Shown one piece after another: positions 33,567-46,542 of a stretch of DNA of 64,000 bases. The DNA comes from Plasmodium brasilianum. Lineage: Eukaryota; Apicomplexa; Aconoidasida; Haemosporida; Plasmodiidae. A program made the position numbers and the translations under genes. Every line of letters begins with the position of its first letter. Position 1 is the first letter of the stretch. The DNA lies in the NCBI RefSeq assembly GCF_023973825.1, contig NC_090121.1:826001-890000 (forward strand), written 5' to 3'. The notes under the pieces are model-generated. The model did no database searches. It was not told the DNA's origin and worked only from the letters and a program-made list of their open reading frames with translations.

Positions 33567-35717
33567 ATGAGTAAAAATGACGCGAATAACAACAACGATT
33601 TAAATAATTACAAAAAGCAAAAGATGATTGAGGAGTCCAATAATTACTTGAAAACTTTATCACGTAAAAATGAAAGTAACAGTAGCATAAATTCGGAGAA
33701 TTTAGAAAATGAGTCGTTAAGAGTTGAAGAAAGAAAGGAAAGTAGTAGTGATGATGAGCATCGAGTAGAAGGTGATAGTACACATAGTCTGAACGAAATG
33801 ATTGAACTGGAGGAAGTGTTTACTCTTGAAATATTAGTAAAAATATTGAGTAAGATATTTTTAAAGGGTAACTATTGTATAACTAAAGATGATATTAACA
33901 CAAAGAATTGTAAGGTGTTGATTTTTGAATCGAAATGTGATATATCATCAAATATGAAAATGAAAGAAAAAGGGGACGATGAGGATTTCATTAACATGGT
34001 TTTTTATTTTCAAAATAAAAATTATTTATTTTTTTTAATATATTGTTTAAATAAAAAAAATATTGTCTATTTAAATTTTTTTAATCCTATATTAAATGAA
34101 AAAGAAACAATTGAATCATTGAATATATTTTTTATGAATAATTATTTTCCACATATTATACTGGGCTTAAATAATGGAAAAGTGTTCTTATACAACCATG
34201 AAGGAATTTTATGTATGCAAAATAAATTTATTGATAATAAAATTAAAATTATTATTATTGAACATCAAAAGGATTATATCTTATTTGTACATGAAAATAA
34301 TACTATAGTAAACTCCAATATTTATATAATAAAACGGGCTTTGGAAAAAAATTCAAAAATATTGCCCTTTCATTACTTGTTTACTATAAATAAAAATATC
34401 AACATAAAGCATATACTATTAAGGTATGACAACACTCCAGAAGTTTTAAAAAAGGAGTTGTATTCTGTTTATAATATGGAAGATTTAATGCGCTATATAC
34501 ACGCTAACATAAATGTGAACATAAACGCACACATGAATGTAGACATGAACGCAAATATGAACACAAATATGAATGCAAATATGAATGCAAACACGAACGC
34601 AAATATGAATGCAAACACGAACGCAAATATGAACGCAAATATGAACGCAAATATGAACGCAAACATGAACTCAAACACGAACGCAAATATGAACGCAAAT
34701 ATGAACGCAAACACGAACGCAAATATGAACGCAAACACAAACGCAAACGTACTTTCCAACATAAATGATAATGTGAATGCCTATCATATTAACAGTGATC
34801 ATAGAAACGTTAATTATATAGTGACGTCTAAAAATATGACTCTATCAATTCTTAATATAGTTAGACCAAACGCGCAAAATGACTTCTTAACGAAAAAAGA
34901 AAATTTTGGTACGTCTGAAAAGTTAAGTTCAAAAATTAATAATTTTTTAAAAAATATATTTACCAAGCGGAATGACCCGTCCTCTGCGGGTGTAATGGGT
35001 ACGGGCTCTTCCCCTGCTGTGGCAGCGGAAGCGAGTGCAAGCAGTGGTAATAACAGTGGTAGTAACAACGGAAATAATAATAATAATAGTAACAATAATA
35101 TCAGCAGCATCAACAGCAGCATCAACAACAGCATTAACAACAGCATTAACAACAACATCGGTAGCAGTTATGGAAGCGGCATGATGGAGGTCCTCAACAC
35201 AAATATTGTGCATTGCTTTAATGATTCGAAAAGGCAAATAATAGACATATGTGTATGTCCGTGGAATAGCAATTTACTCTTAGCCCTAGATAACTTGGGG
35301 AGGATATGTTTATTTAACGTATTAACATTAAATATTTTATACATGTGGAAAAGTTACCGATCTGCCTTTATGAGTTTTATACAAAAGAAAACAGTTAGAA
35401 CTTATAACAATGATAATTCTGAAAATGATTTTAATATGAAAGACATGAACTTAAATAGTGAAACATCCAATGATTTAATAAATAATAAATTTGATAAAGG
35501 CATTTTATTTTACCTAAAAACCAGAAATCTAATTGAAATCTGGGATTTAAAAACCATGCAAAGAATATATAGTGTGAGGACATATGAAAACCCAACCCTT
35601 TTTAAAATATTTTTCGTTGATCATGATGTACCGAAAAAAATTTATTTTTTTAACACTAATCTTCACGTATTTTTGATGAGCTCCAATTTTGAGTTGTTCT
35701 ACTTAAAATGGAAATGA
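33567..35717 (+). CDS. Rab3GAP non-catalytic subunit (RAB3GAP2)-like beta-propeller protein
   Basis: In animals the Rab3GAP1/2 complex acts on Rab3 as GAP and on Rab18 as exchange factor, linking it to ER, lipid droplets and autophagy. This 716-aa single-exon protein shows RAB3GAP2_N features in its C-terminal half. [29 protein letters not shown] is followed by [15 protein letters not shown] (about residues 590-607), matching the family's R.MWKGYRdA...WI motif, then [20 protein letters not shown] matching the blade that ends in LEVWs. The N-terminal half has propeller-like strands ([17 protein letters not shown]). A Met/Asn/Ala repeat (ANMNANTN...) occupies residues about 312-395 and Asn/Ser runs sit at 490-530. 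It is about half the human length, lacking the C-terminal portion. No catalytic subunit is in the window. Confidence 0.68.
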   Translation: MSKNDANNNNDLNNYKKQKMIEESNNYLKTLSRKNESNSSINSENLENESLRVEERKESSSDDEHRVEGDSTHSLNEMIELEEVFTLEILVKILSKIFLKGNYCITKDDINTKNCKVLIFESKCDISSNMKMKEKGDDEDFINMVFYFQNKNYLFFLIYCLNKKNIVYLNFFNPILNEKETIESLNIFFMNNYFPHIILGLNNGKVFLYNHEGILCMQNKFIDNKIKIIIIEHQKDYILFVHENNTIVNSNIYIIKRALEKNSKILPFHYLFTINKNINIKHILLRYDNTPEVLKKELYSVYNMEDLMRYIHANINVNINAHMNVDMNANMNTNMNANMNANTNANMNANTNANMNANMNANMNANMNSNTNANMNANMNANTNANMNANTNANVLSNINDNVNAYHINSDHRNVNYIVTSKNMTLSILNIVRPNAQNDFLTKKENFGTSEKLSSKINNFLKNIFTKRNDPSSAGVMGTGSSPAVAAEASASSGNNSGSNNGNNNNNSNNNISSINSSINNSINNSINNNIGSSYGSGMMEVLNTNIVHCFNDSKRQIIDICVCPWNSNLLLALDNLGRICLFNVLTLNILYMWKSYRSAFMSFIQKKTVRTYNNDNSENDFNMKDMNLNSETSNDLINNKFDKGILFYLKTRNLIEIWDLKTMQRIYSVRTYENPTLFKIFFVDHDVPKKIYFFNTNLHVFLMSSNFELFYLKWK

Positions 35718-35903
35718 TGATTTATCGCTTCCTATCTATAGCTTTGTTTTTAAGGTAAACATCTGCCTAAGTTGAGTTTCCTCCACTTTTCACACGAGTG
35801 AAGGATATGTGTAACCTTGTTTTAATTACTCTTTTGACGTATCTCCGATTTGCGTAGATTTACAATTTTACATAAATATATAATGTGTATATTTATATAA
35901 TAT

Positions 35904-35936
<33 letters not shown>

Positions 35937-36612
35937 TTATTTATTTATTTATTTTTTTTTTTTCCACTTTTGTATGTAAATGTGGTTGACATTTTACTTT
36001 TTTTCGTCTAATTTGTATTACCATATAAAGAAAACAAAGAAAAAAACTTTGAAGGAAAACTTCTGAAATTTTACCTAAGTACAAGCTTAGAAGCCCAAAT
36101 GGGTGCTCGATCAGAATATATATATATATATGAATATGTAAATATATACTTGCACAAATATACGTATATATGTATATACGCCAGTATATACGGCTTAATT
36201 TATGTGAGCTTAATTTTAACATGAGGAACGGAACGATTTATGTTGACTACAGTGAGAGGTGTGCTGATATGTTGTATTTCGCCATTTCCCAAATAAATTA
36301 CATCAAAGATTATTTCATTAATAAAATATGTAATTTATTTCGCCCACGTAGTTGTATATATTCTATGTAGGAGTGAAAAGGGGGGAAGCAAAAAAAAAAA
36401 AAAAAAAAAAAAAAAAGAAAAAGCACAAATTTGCATATATATATATATATATTACGTACTTATATAAATGTACATATATTTCTTTATATATGTATATATA
36501 AATATATGAATATATGTGTACGAATAAGAGTGCGCAGTCAGCTTCTTTTTTTGATATATATAGATATATATATATAGTTCACTAAATAAAAATAGCATAT
36601 ATTCTGAGTTCG

Positions 36613-36645
<33 letters not shown>

Positions 36646-36968
36646 CTTTAAATTAAGATGTTAAAATTGAGTCAAAAAGATGTTCACGCATTTGTATTGA
36701 AGTTAATTTTATACATATATAAACAACCACATATATATGCACATATGCGTATAAATGTATATACATATATGTTTGTACATGCACATACAGCCTAATGGAC
36801 GTTCGAACTTTGGTTTAAGCTAATTATACTGAAAACTATATAGACGCACTGAATGGAGGGGAGTTTACACCTATGAATAAAAACAATTATTCTTTTTACA
36901 TGGAATGATGATAAAGATGATCAACGTAATCAACGAGATCAATATGTTAATGATGAACGTACCTGTTC
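35718..36968. other. Intergenic with TA repeats and one small candidate ORF
   Basis: TA-rich arrays at 35880-35940 and 36115-36130, poly-A 36390-36415, TA 36437-36452, poly-T 36615-36641. The only non-repetitive coding-like piece is 36170-36370. The remainder would serve as two facing 3' UTRs (Rab3GAP-like on +, Asn-rich protein on -). Confidence 0.5.
36170..36370 (+). CDS. Small hypothetical ORF or orphan exon (66 aa)
   Basis: Non-repetitive peptide MYIRQYIRLNLCELNFNMRN then GTIYVDYSERCADMLYFAIS and QINYIKDYFINKICNLFRPR. The G+C is higher than the flanks and there is no low-complexity bias, which suggests coding. The start could be 36170, or 36221 (MRNGTIYVDYSERC) for 49 aa. No signal peptide or known motif. 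It might be the last exon of a spliced gene, since an AG lies at 36182-36183. Confidence 0.38.
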   Translation: MYIRQYIRLNLCELNFNMRNGTIYVDYSERCADMLYFAISQINYIKDYFINKICNLFRPRSCIYSM

Positions 36969-39900
36969 CTATACGTTATGCTTTTCTTCTTTTCGGGGAA
37001 CTATGATGGTTTCATTCGTAGTGATGTCTGAGTCGGGTAATTTCGGACTATACTTATCTTTTTTTGAAAACTTCTTTTTGGTAAACTCATTGAAGGATTG
37101 TGGTCGATGTTGTTTCATGTACTGCTGAGAATTATATTGTTGTGAATGGTAGTTTGTGTATTTTCCGCTTTGGATACAGTTTTTTAAATTATTAAAATTC
37201 TTGTAATTAATACCTACATTGTTAATGCTGCTATTGTCATTTATACCCATGCCACTACCGCTAACATTACCGCCAATATTACCGCCAATATTACCGCCAA
37301 TATTACCGCCAACATTACCGCCAACATTACCGCCGATATTACCTCCAATACCGTTACCGATAATATCATTACTACCTCCATTTCCAATCTGATTTTTGGA
37401 TGCCGTTAGCAAAGATTTTAGGGAGTCTAGCACATTGCTCACTTTGGCATTTTGTATATTTTGCGTTATAGAGTTGTCAACTGTGTTGTAGAGTATTCTG
37501 TTATCATTATTATAATCATGCTCACTATCTAAACGTAACAAAGAATTAATTATAGGCGTAATATTGATATTTCCTTGCATACTGTTTTTGTTCTTATATG
37601 CATCCAGGTTATTGCAGGTAGGCGGCGGAGTCGTATTCGAGTTAGCGATGAAGCTACTTTTACTGTTTTGATTTATATTATAACTTACGTTATGATTCAC
37701 ATTATGACCGATATTATGTCCTATGTTTCCGCTATAATTGATGCTGCTGAACGAATCATTCACAGGCATTTTGTTCATAAGAAGATACTCTAAGTTAATA
37801 TTATTCCTGCTACCTTCATTCTTATAACTGTCAATGAAATTTTTTTTATACGTCTGATTATCCATAGAATAATACTTCTGATTCTGACTGTTCTTGTACA
37901 AATTATCATTATTAGCAAAATTGGAACTATTCATGTAATTTTTACGCCGTGCCATTTGTAACTCTAAGGCTTCTTGAGTATAGTCATTCGAATTTAATGT
38001 GTTCAAAATTTCCATAATGTTTTTTCCACCTTCCTTTGGATACATATCTTTATGCGTTTCGTTATTATAACTGTTATAACTGCCTCCATAACCCCGAACA
38101 TTATAATTGCCCCCAATGTTGTTATTACCACTGTCTTTTCCGCCTTCCCATGTAAAATCGTGAGTGATAGAGGTCCCTTCTACCTTTTTCTCCTTTCCTT
38201 CAACAATCTTACGCTCCTTAATCTTCGAAATTTGTTTCATCAGCAACTGCGCAACAGTGCTGCTAATTTGCTGCTGCTCACTCCGTCCAAATGCATCAAA
38301 TTGTAGGTTAAAAATATGTTCATTCGTAGTATTACTACCATTCGCATTGACATTGGTATTTCCACTGATACTACCGCTCGCACCACCACTAGCACAACCA
38401 CTAGCACCACCACTGTTGTAATAGTATACATCCTTATCGTAATTTCTGCTTGGAATGGATGCAATTGGAACTACCTGACTTTTCCTTAAATCAAAATCTG
38501 CTTGCCTGTTTTTAGCATTACTGTTGATATTGCCATTACTGTTGATATTGCCATTGCTGTTGATATTGCCATTGCTGTTGACATTGCCATTGCTGTTGAT
38601 ATAACTATTACTGTTAATGCTACCAATGTTGTTGATATAACCATTACTTCTAATATTACAATCAATGTTATTATTAGTAGAATCATTGTTCAAATATTTT
38701 ATTATGTCCACATTTTCATTCACGTTAATACTGTTATTTTTGAACCACTTGGCAAAATTACTTTTTGTTAAATTCTCCTCCTCATTCTCTTTAAATATAC
38801 TATAACTGTTATCATTAGTATTTAATTGATTTAATTTATTTAACTCATTAAATTTATTTAAATGATTTAATTTATTTAATTTATTTAACTGATTTAACTG
38901 ATTTAATTGATTTAACTGATTTAACTGATTTAACTGATTTAACTGATTTTTTATTTTTTCATTATTCTTGCAATACTTTTTTATATCACCTAAGGTAAAT
39001 ATATCACTACTATTTCGTTTTGCAAAATGTAAAGGAGCATAATCTCCATACTTATCTGTATCATTTCTCCTTACATTCATTATTCCAGGGAATTCATGTA
39101 ATCCTGAAAATTCGTTTTCCTTACTTACAATATTGACCCCTCTCTCGTTCTTGCTCATTCCGCCTTTATTCTTATTACCATAGTTACTGTGACTGTTGTA
39201 ATTACCGTAATGGTAATAGTTACCATAGTTACCATTACTATTACTGTTAATGTTACTGTTATTGTGGTTATAGTTGGGACTTGTATGATACACATCTTGC
39301 ACCGTCAAGTGCATCTTTCCCTCCCTATCGATATATATATTATTTACACACATGTTATAACAGCTATCATCTAAATTTTTAAAAACTTTGGCCTTATAAT
39401 TATTCGTAGAATTTACAGAATAGCCCAAATGTTTACCATTACTATTATAACTATTACTATTATTATTGTTGTTACTATTACTATTACTATTGTTGTTACT
39501 ATTACTATTATTATTGTTGTTACTATTACTATTATTATTGTTGTTACTATTACTGTCGTTATTGTTGTTACTATTATTATTGTTATTCCCCTGGGGGTTA
39601 TCATCGCTGTATATATTTCTAACTCTCACACTACTGTTATGGAATATAATATTACTGTTTGTACAACTAGCCATGATACTCGCAGTTAATGCATTTATGA
39701 TACCACCCTCCGCACCATTCATAGTAGTATAATTATTCCTATCTCTATAATATTTATTTGACCCTGATCTTATACATTTATTTTCCTTTACAAAGCAGTT
39801 CTTATTTAATATTTCTTCTGTGTTATATTTATTTTCATCGCATTTTAAAAAACGTAATAATAATAACTCGTATCTATTATACTTTAAACATACTTGTTTT

Positions 39901-40313
39901 TTGCTTTTTTTATTATAAACTATTTCATCTATATAATTGAAGTGTTCATCTTTTTCTCTATTATCTAAATTTAAATTTGTGCTATCATTTTTGCTTGTAT
40001 CTTCTTCATCATGATGACCACGATGATCTGCACCATCACTACCTACATCCTCATAGCAATCATCATCGTAATAATAATAATGGTATAAGGGAATATATGG
40101 ATTGTAATATCTATCAAATATTACATCGGTGCTGATCGTACTTAATCTTTTATACTTGTAAATGTGCTTATACGTTAATTTATAAATAGTATTGTAACTT
40201 TTATATATTACATTCCCATTCTTATCAATTACACTATCACATGATGTGCTAACTGCGTTATTCAAACCGCGGTTGTCTATTATACAAATGTTTTTCAAGT
40301 CCTCCTTTTCCAT
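36969..40313 (-). CDS. Large Asn-rich protein of unknown function (1114 aa)
   Basis: Not recognised. Single exon. The N-terminal ~170 residues are the most complex part (VIDKNGNVIYKSYNTIYKLT, STDVIFDRYYNPYIPLYHYY, an Asp/Glu patch, KQVCLKYNRYELLLLRFLKC). A second non-repetitive block is near 680-720 (FNLQFDAFGRSEQQQISSTV, LLMKQISKIKER). The rest is low complexity: N/S runs (codon-level CAN/AGT arrays near 39430-39590), (NQL)n near 38825-38950, (INSNGN)n near 38515-38610, GG(N)I/V repeats near 37260-37350, and SGGASG near 38360-38410. The C-terminus is basic (KKKFSKKDKYSPKLPDSD). No signal, membrane segment or catalytic motif is evident. It may be a regulatory or nucleic-acid-binding protein, but that is only a composition-based guess. 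Confidence 0.82.
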   Translation of the reverse strand: MEKEDLKNICIIDNRGLNNAVSTSCDSVIDKNGNVIYKSYNTIYKLTYKHIYKYKRLSTISTDVIFDRYYNPYIPLYHYYYYDDDCYEDVGSDGADHRGHHDEEDTSKNDSTNLNLDNREKDEHFNYIDEIVYNKKSKKQVCLKYNRYELLLLRFLKCDENKYNTEEILNKNCFVKENKCIRSGSNKYYRDRNNYTTMNGAEGGIINALTASIMASCTNSNIIFHNSSVRVRNIYSDDNPQGNNNNNSNNNNDSNSNNNNNSNSNNNNNSNSNNNSNSNSNNNNNSNSYNSNGKHLGYSVNSTNNYKAKVFKNLDDSCYNMCVNNIYIDREGKMHLTVQDVYHTSPNYNHNNSNINSNSNGNYGNYYHYGNYNSHSNYGNKNKGGMSKNERGVNIVSKENEFSGLHEFPGIMNVRRNDTDKYGDYAPLHFAKRNSSDIFTLGDIKKYCKNNEKIKNQLNQLNQLNQLNQLNQLNQLNKLNKLNHLNKFNELNKLNQLNTNDNSYSIFKENEEENLTKSNFAKWFKNNSINVNENVDIIKYLNNDSTNNNIDCNIRSNGYINNIGSINSNSYINSNGNVNSNGNINSNGNINSNGNINSNAKNRQADFDLRKSQVVPIASIPSRNYDKDVYYYNSGGASGCASGGASGSISGNTNVNANGSNTTNEHIFNLQFDAFGRSEQQQISSTVAQLLMKQISKIKERKIVEGKEKKVEGTSITHDFTWEGGKDSGNNNIGGNYNVRGYGGSYNSYNNETHKDMYPKEGGKNIMEILNTLNSNDYTQEALELQMARRKNYMNSSNFANNDNLYKNSQNQKYYSMDNQTYKKNFIDSYKNEGSRNNINLEYLLMNKMPVNDSFSSINYSGNIGHNIGHNVNHNVSYNINQNSKSSFIANSNTTPPPTCNNLDAYKNKNSMQGNINITPIINSLLRLDSEHDYNNDNRILYNTVDNSITQNIQNAKVSNVLDSLKSLLTASKNQIGNGGSNDIIGNGIGGNIGGNVGGNVGGNIGGNIGGNIGGNVSGSGMGINDNSSINNVGINYKNFNNLKNCIQSGKYTNYHSQQYNSQQYMKQHRPQSFNEFTKKKFSKKDKYSPKLPDSDITTNETIIVPRKEEKHNV

Positions 40314-40410
40314 TTAAAATGAAAAGTAATAAAAAAAAAAAAAAGAAAAAAACAAAAAACAAAAAATTGCGCGCGAAAGAGACGGGAGGAGCAAAATCGT
40401 CCATATGCAC

Positions 40411-40442
<32 letters not shown>

Positions 40443-42638
40443 GTATGTGCTCACATATGTGCATCTACTGGTTGCATATATGTGTACGTACATTTACATG
40501 CATATGATACATTTGCTTAATCCCGTTACACTTTTTCTAAATTCTAAATATAAATAATTTCTTTTAATTTATAATATGAGCTGGGTAAAATTGGTATACA
40601 CAAAAATAAGGTCCTGAAGTGGGTCGAGTTGTCCGACTTTCGCACTCCTAGGGGAGTCTAATACATTCAAACTTCTACACATATAATACCAATATATATA
40701 CTTGTACACGTACAGTGTGCATATACTTATATATACATATTACACCTTTAGTATGCACAAATTTCGAAAAAAAAAATTTTTCCCCTTTATTTCTGCCTTG
40801 TTTATGAAAATAAAGGTTCAGAATGAAGGAATTCTAAAAATCTATAACAGTTTCATTAAACAAAAAAAAAAAAAAAAAAAATACACAGTAAATTGAAAAA
40901 AGCAAGAATAAAATAAATTAAAAATGAGGTCTACTAACCTCACGACGCCGTATAATTTAAAAAAGGTTTTAGTAGGTGCATACACTCATGCATACAAATG
41001 CATAAACATGTACGTTAACATATACGTATATACACACGCAAATCCATACGCAGATACGTACGAAAACAAATACTTATATGTATACAAGTACTCAATTTGT
41101 AATTTACATATTAATGCGTTAAAAACTTTTGGCAAAATGAAAATAGGGGTGGAAAAAAAAAAAAAAAAATTAAATATCTATGCTTAAAATGAGTTTATAA
41201 TTCATCATTCAACTGTGTTCCTATTAATAATATAATTTTTTTTTTTTTCTTCTCTTATATTTCCATTCTTACTCAACAGAACTGTTTTGATAATTTTTAT
41301 TTTATGCTTTTCCCTCGCGTCATATATCTTACTCAAATGCAAAATAATGATGAAATGGAAAAAAAAGGAAATAAGTACAAATATATATTCACGTATATGT
41401 ATAAGTATATGTGTTAATGTAGCTGTAAACGTTGCTGTAAATGTTGCTGTAAATGTTTGTTCATATATGTCCTCACATGTGTAAGTATATGCATATGTAT
41501 ATATGTATAAGTACATGTGAAAGCTTTGCAATATTGTGCAAATTCGATAATGTACACTATATTAAGATTAATATGGTCGTAATTGCGGCCGATATTTGTA
41601 AATATATATATATATATATATATATTTATGTATAAATATAATTATGTATGTATATAATTATGTATATGAATAATAGTGTATATGTAAAAATATGTATGTA
41701 CGTATGTGTACAATTACTTGTATGCAATATTATATATATATGTGTATATGTATGTATATGTATATGTTTACGTATATGTGTACGTATATGTGTACGTATA
41801 TGTGTACGTATATGTGTACGTATATGTGTACGTATATGTTTATGTGCATATAATATGCGTATACGTAGTGGCCTAACAATGAAGTAGTAATCTAACACAA
41901 AAATGGGGTTATATTAATGGAAATGAGAAATAATTTTCTATTGTCACTAAAAAGATAAAGTACATTTATTTTTGTAGTCCATACAGCATAAATGAAAAGA
42001 TGTGTTATTACATAATATTCTAAAATTGTAGGCACACATAAAATAAGCAAATAAATATGTAAATAAATATGTAAAAAAATATGTAAATAAATAAGTAAAT
42101 AAATAAGTAAATAAATAAGTAAATAAATAAGTAAATAAATAAGTAAATAAATAAGTAAATAAATATATATATATGTATGCAAATAAATAAATAAAAAAAT
42201 AAACGTATTTATGCATATACATGTACGTGTGAAAATATGTATATATATTTATATACGTATGTATGTAAATACATATATGTATATATATATTATATATATA
42301 TGTAATATGCATTGCATCGTTTTTAAAAAAGAAAAAAAGAATACTATACATAAACAAAAAAAAAAAAAAAAAAAAAATACTTATAAATGAATAAATCATC
42401 TCAATAGAATAAGTTTATGCATTGTATTGTACGCATTTTTTTTTTTATACTTGTAATGAAAGATGAAAGATAAATTGTTACTTTTCTTTCTTTTATATTT
42501 TTGCTTTTCATTAAGCTATGAAATATTCTTTTCTGTAATATTATACAAATTGCAGTGAAGCTTTATAATTCCGTTCAATTCATAAAGGCGTGTACAAGTT
42601 CTTCCAAAAAAGGCTCATATTATAAGGATCATATATAA
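40314..42638. other. TA-repeat-rich region carrying a candidate small spliced gene
   Basis: Contains CA/TA microsatellites (40405-40450, 41620-41760), a 12-bp ATATGTGTACGT array (41770-41835) and an AAATAAATAAGT array (42040-42165). Four short exon-like segments are annotated separately as a candidate gene. Confidence 0.5.
40924..42638 (+). CDS. Candidate four-exon small gene (97 aa), unknown function
   Basis: Exons 40924-40965 (MRSTNLTTPYNLKK), 41280-41374 (NCFDNFYFMLFPRVIYLTQM...), 41524-41597 (FAILCKFDNVHYIKINMVVI...) and 42556-42638 (KLYNSVQFIKACTSSSKKGS..., stop TAA). All introns are GT..AG and the phases (0; 2+1; 1+2) fit without a stop, for 98 codons. Exons 2 and 4 follow good polypyrimidine tracts (TTACTCAACAG, ACAAATTGCAG); the exon 3 acceptor (ATGTGAAAG) is weak. 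Repeats fall only in the introns. In exon 2 an alternative frame reads as a membrane helix (TVLIIFILCFSLASYILLK), but it has no phase-compatible first exon with the donor used. The protein was not recognised; it looks like a small soluble alpha/beta or helical protein. Confidence 0.45.
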
Positions 42639-43622
42639 GTGCCTACATATGTACAAACATATGTACATACATGTATATGTGTATACATACATTTATAAAA
42701 ACTTATATACGCACGTATATATATACATATTTACAAACATATATGCTTATACACATACACACACATGTGTACATATATATATATATATATAACGAAATAG
42801 ACTTATTTTTATTTCTCATGAGATAACATGCATTACACGAAAAACACAAATAATACTTAAATACACAAAGCCCTTATGTATTTTATCACAAAAAAAAAAA
42901 ATAAAAAAATTAAAAATGTTACGAAATTTTACGAAATGTTATATATGCAAAGGTAAAAATAAATAGGCTCAAATATTGTTACTAAAACTATTCAGAACAT
43001 ACTTATATATATAAGATTATGTTGTGATAATAATAATATATTACATGTACAAGCAAGTATGTGTATATGTCCTTATCTATGTAAAATGTATTTTAGTTTT
43101 CATAGGTGTATACAATATACTGACGCAAATTATTTATTTTACGAGGGTTAACAAGACGTTATAACTTCTTTTGTTAATGAAAATTTTTATCTTTCTACAT
43201 AGAAGAAATATGCATAGGTGTATGCACGTATGGAGTATATATACAAATAAACGTATATACGTATATACGTATGTACGCGTATACACACATATATATATAT
43301 ATTATAGTCGTGCATTCAAAATGTGTAATATGAAGTAAAACTGTTTTTACAAATAATTCTATATTATACATATTGCTAATATAATAAAAAAAAAAATATT
43401 AAATGTGTGTGTAAATATGCCACACACAAAATGAAAAGGAAATGAGTTGTAATAAATGAATAAGGAATCTACGTACAAGGGGAGAGGGGGGGGGAAAAAA
43501 AAAGAAAAAACAAGATACAGATTACTGAAAATACAAAGTTCTTTCAATGACGAATCATTATAAAAGTGTAATAATTATCATCATAATATAAATAAGCAAC
43601 AACATAGTAAGCATATATCTTC

Positions 43623-43877
43623 CTAATTTTTTATATTATACATGGAAATATTAAGGGACGGAAATTCAATTATGATAAAAAAAATGTGTCCATTATCAAA
43701 ATGGAAGCAATTCTTATACGCGCAAATGTGTATATATATATGTACATACATAATTTGACATAACTGTTTATTCAATCCACTTATTACTATCCATTTTTCA
43801 TCTGTGTATTCGTCCTTTACACTCAAGCGAAGGTCAAACTTTATGCATATCGTATTTGTCATAAAAGGAATGTACTG
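43623..43877 (-). CDS. Candidate exon(s) of an unresolved - strand gene
   Basis: After an AG acceptor (ATATTTACAG) the frame reads YIPFMTNTICIKFDLRLSVK then DEYTDEKWIVISGLNKQLCQ, clearly non-repetitive. It runs on in the same frame through a short TA-rich stretch into NCFHFDNGHIFFIIIEFPSL and a stop at 43623. The 34-45 nt TA-rich stretch has GT and AG ends but would be an unusually short intron. ATG at 43862 could be the start if this is a single-exon 79-aa gene. Function unknown. Confidence 0.4.
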   Translation of the reverse strand, partial: QYIPFMTNTICIKFDLRLSVKDEYTDEKWIVISGLNKQLCQIMYVHIYIHICAYKNCFHFDNGHIFFIIIEFPSLNISMYNIKN

Positions 43878-44693
43878 TAAATATGTAGTTCAAAAATATT
43901 TATATTTTTACATCACTCTGTTAAACAAATTTTACATTTAAGTTTTAAGAATATATTTTTCGTGATAAAACAGATGGAGGAAACACAAAACGGAAAAGAA
44001 TGCATATAAATATTAGGAAAAATAGAAAAAGTACAGAAAAGAAAAAAGAAAAAAAAAAAAAAAAGAGCTCGGGAAAGAAAGGAAATGATAATTTAACATT
44101 TCAGACATACTAGTGTTTAAATAAAAATGTAGATTTTATCATCCTTGAAATTAAAAAAAAAAGAATAAAAATAAAAAAACAAAAAACAGAAAGATATATA
44201 AATAAGAAATATAACAAAATATCTGAAAACCAATTTTTCTTTGATTAAAAAATGAGCTAATAATAAAAAAAAAAATATATATATATAATATATATATATA
44301 TATTTATATAAGGACACGTATACGCACACGAGTATGTGAGCATATATATATATATACATATGCATATATTTGCTAGTAGATTATTTTATTCCGCTGCTAT
44401 TATTTTATTATATTGCTATTTTTTTTTTTTCATGTTACAAATAAGATAATATATTTTTACATTCTGTATTTACACTTCATTTTCTTCTGAGAAAAAAATT
44501 TGCATTAATAATATGTTCGATTATTTTTATTCTCTTTTTTTATTTAAGTGCTATATAAGTGTTCCTCATTATGAATGTTGAATAACGTCATTTAAGCACC
44601 CTTGAAAAATAAAAAAAAAAAAATAATACAAAACCAAGGAAAATAAATCAAATCAAAGCAAAACAAAACTAAATTCCAGTTTTACTTCAATTC

Positions 44694-45906
<1,213 letters not shown>

Positions 45907-46542
45907 TTAATAAAAAGAATAAAGGAAAAGGAAAACGAAAAAGGAAAACACAAATGAAAAACACAAATGAAAAACACAAATGAAAAACACAAATGAAAAA
46001 CAGATGAAAAACAAATAAAAAGCAGGTGAAAAAGAAATGAAAAAGAAAAAATATGTTCCTTATTTTCAATAATTTTAATTACCTTAAATTATATTTAAAA
46101 TTAATTAAAAAAGAATAACAATTCGTTTAAAATTGATGAAAAGTCGACAAATTGTTTTAATAATACAATGCCTCTTCCTTTTGCGGCAATAAATTTATCT
46201 CATATAAGACCGTTCTTTTTCATATTCCCCCCCACTGCGTATTTGTATACATATATATTTTATATATGTACCGATTTATCTATGTTTGCATTTATATATA
46301 TATATATATATATATATATGCATACCCCTGTATATGCGCAAACACGCACCCTTATACCCGTGTGTATCTCCTTATACATGACGCACATACCGTCATTTAA
46401 TGCATTTGTTTGACAAAAAACTCTCTAAAATAATGTGTAATAAAAATACATGAACAGCGAATAATAAATACATATTTTTTTTTAATTTGTATTTTCTTCA
46501 TTTTATAAAATAAATGCAAAAATATATGTAATTCACACACAA

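Noticed and set aside
34493..34762. Antisense ORFs ([16 protein letters not shown]) opposite the Rab3GAP-like gene
   Set aside because: Mirror of the ANMNANTN coding repeat.
39413..39732. Leu-, Thr/Ile- and Val-rich ORFs opposite or overlapping the Asn-rich gene
   Set aside because: Shadow frames of its Asn/Ser codon runs.
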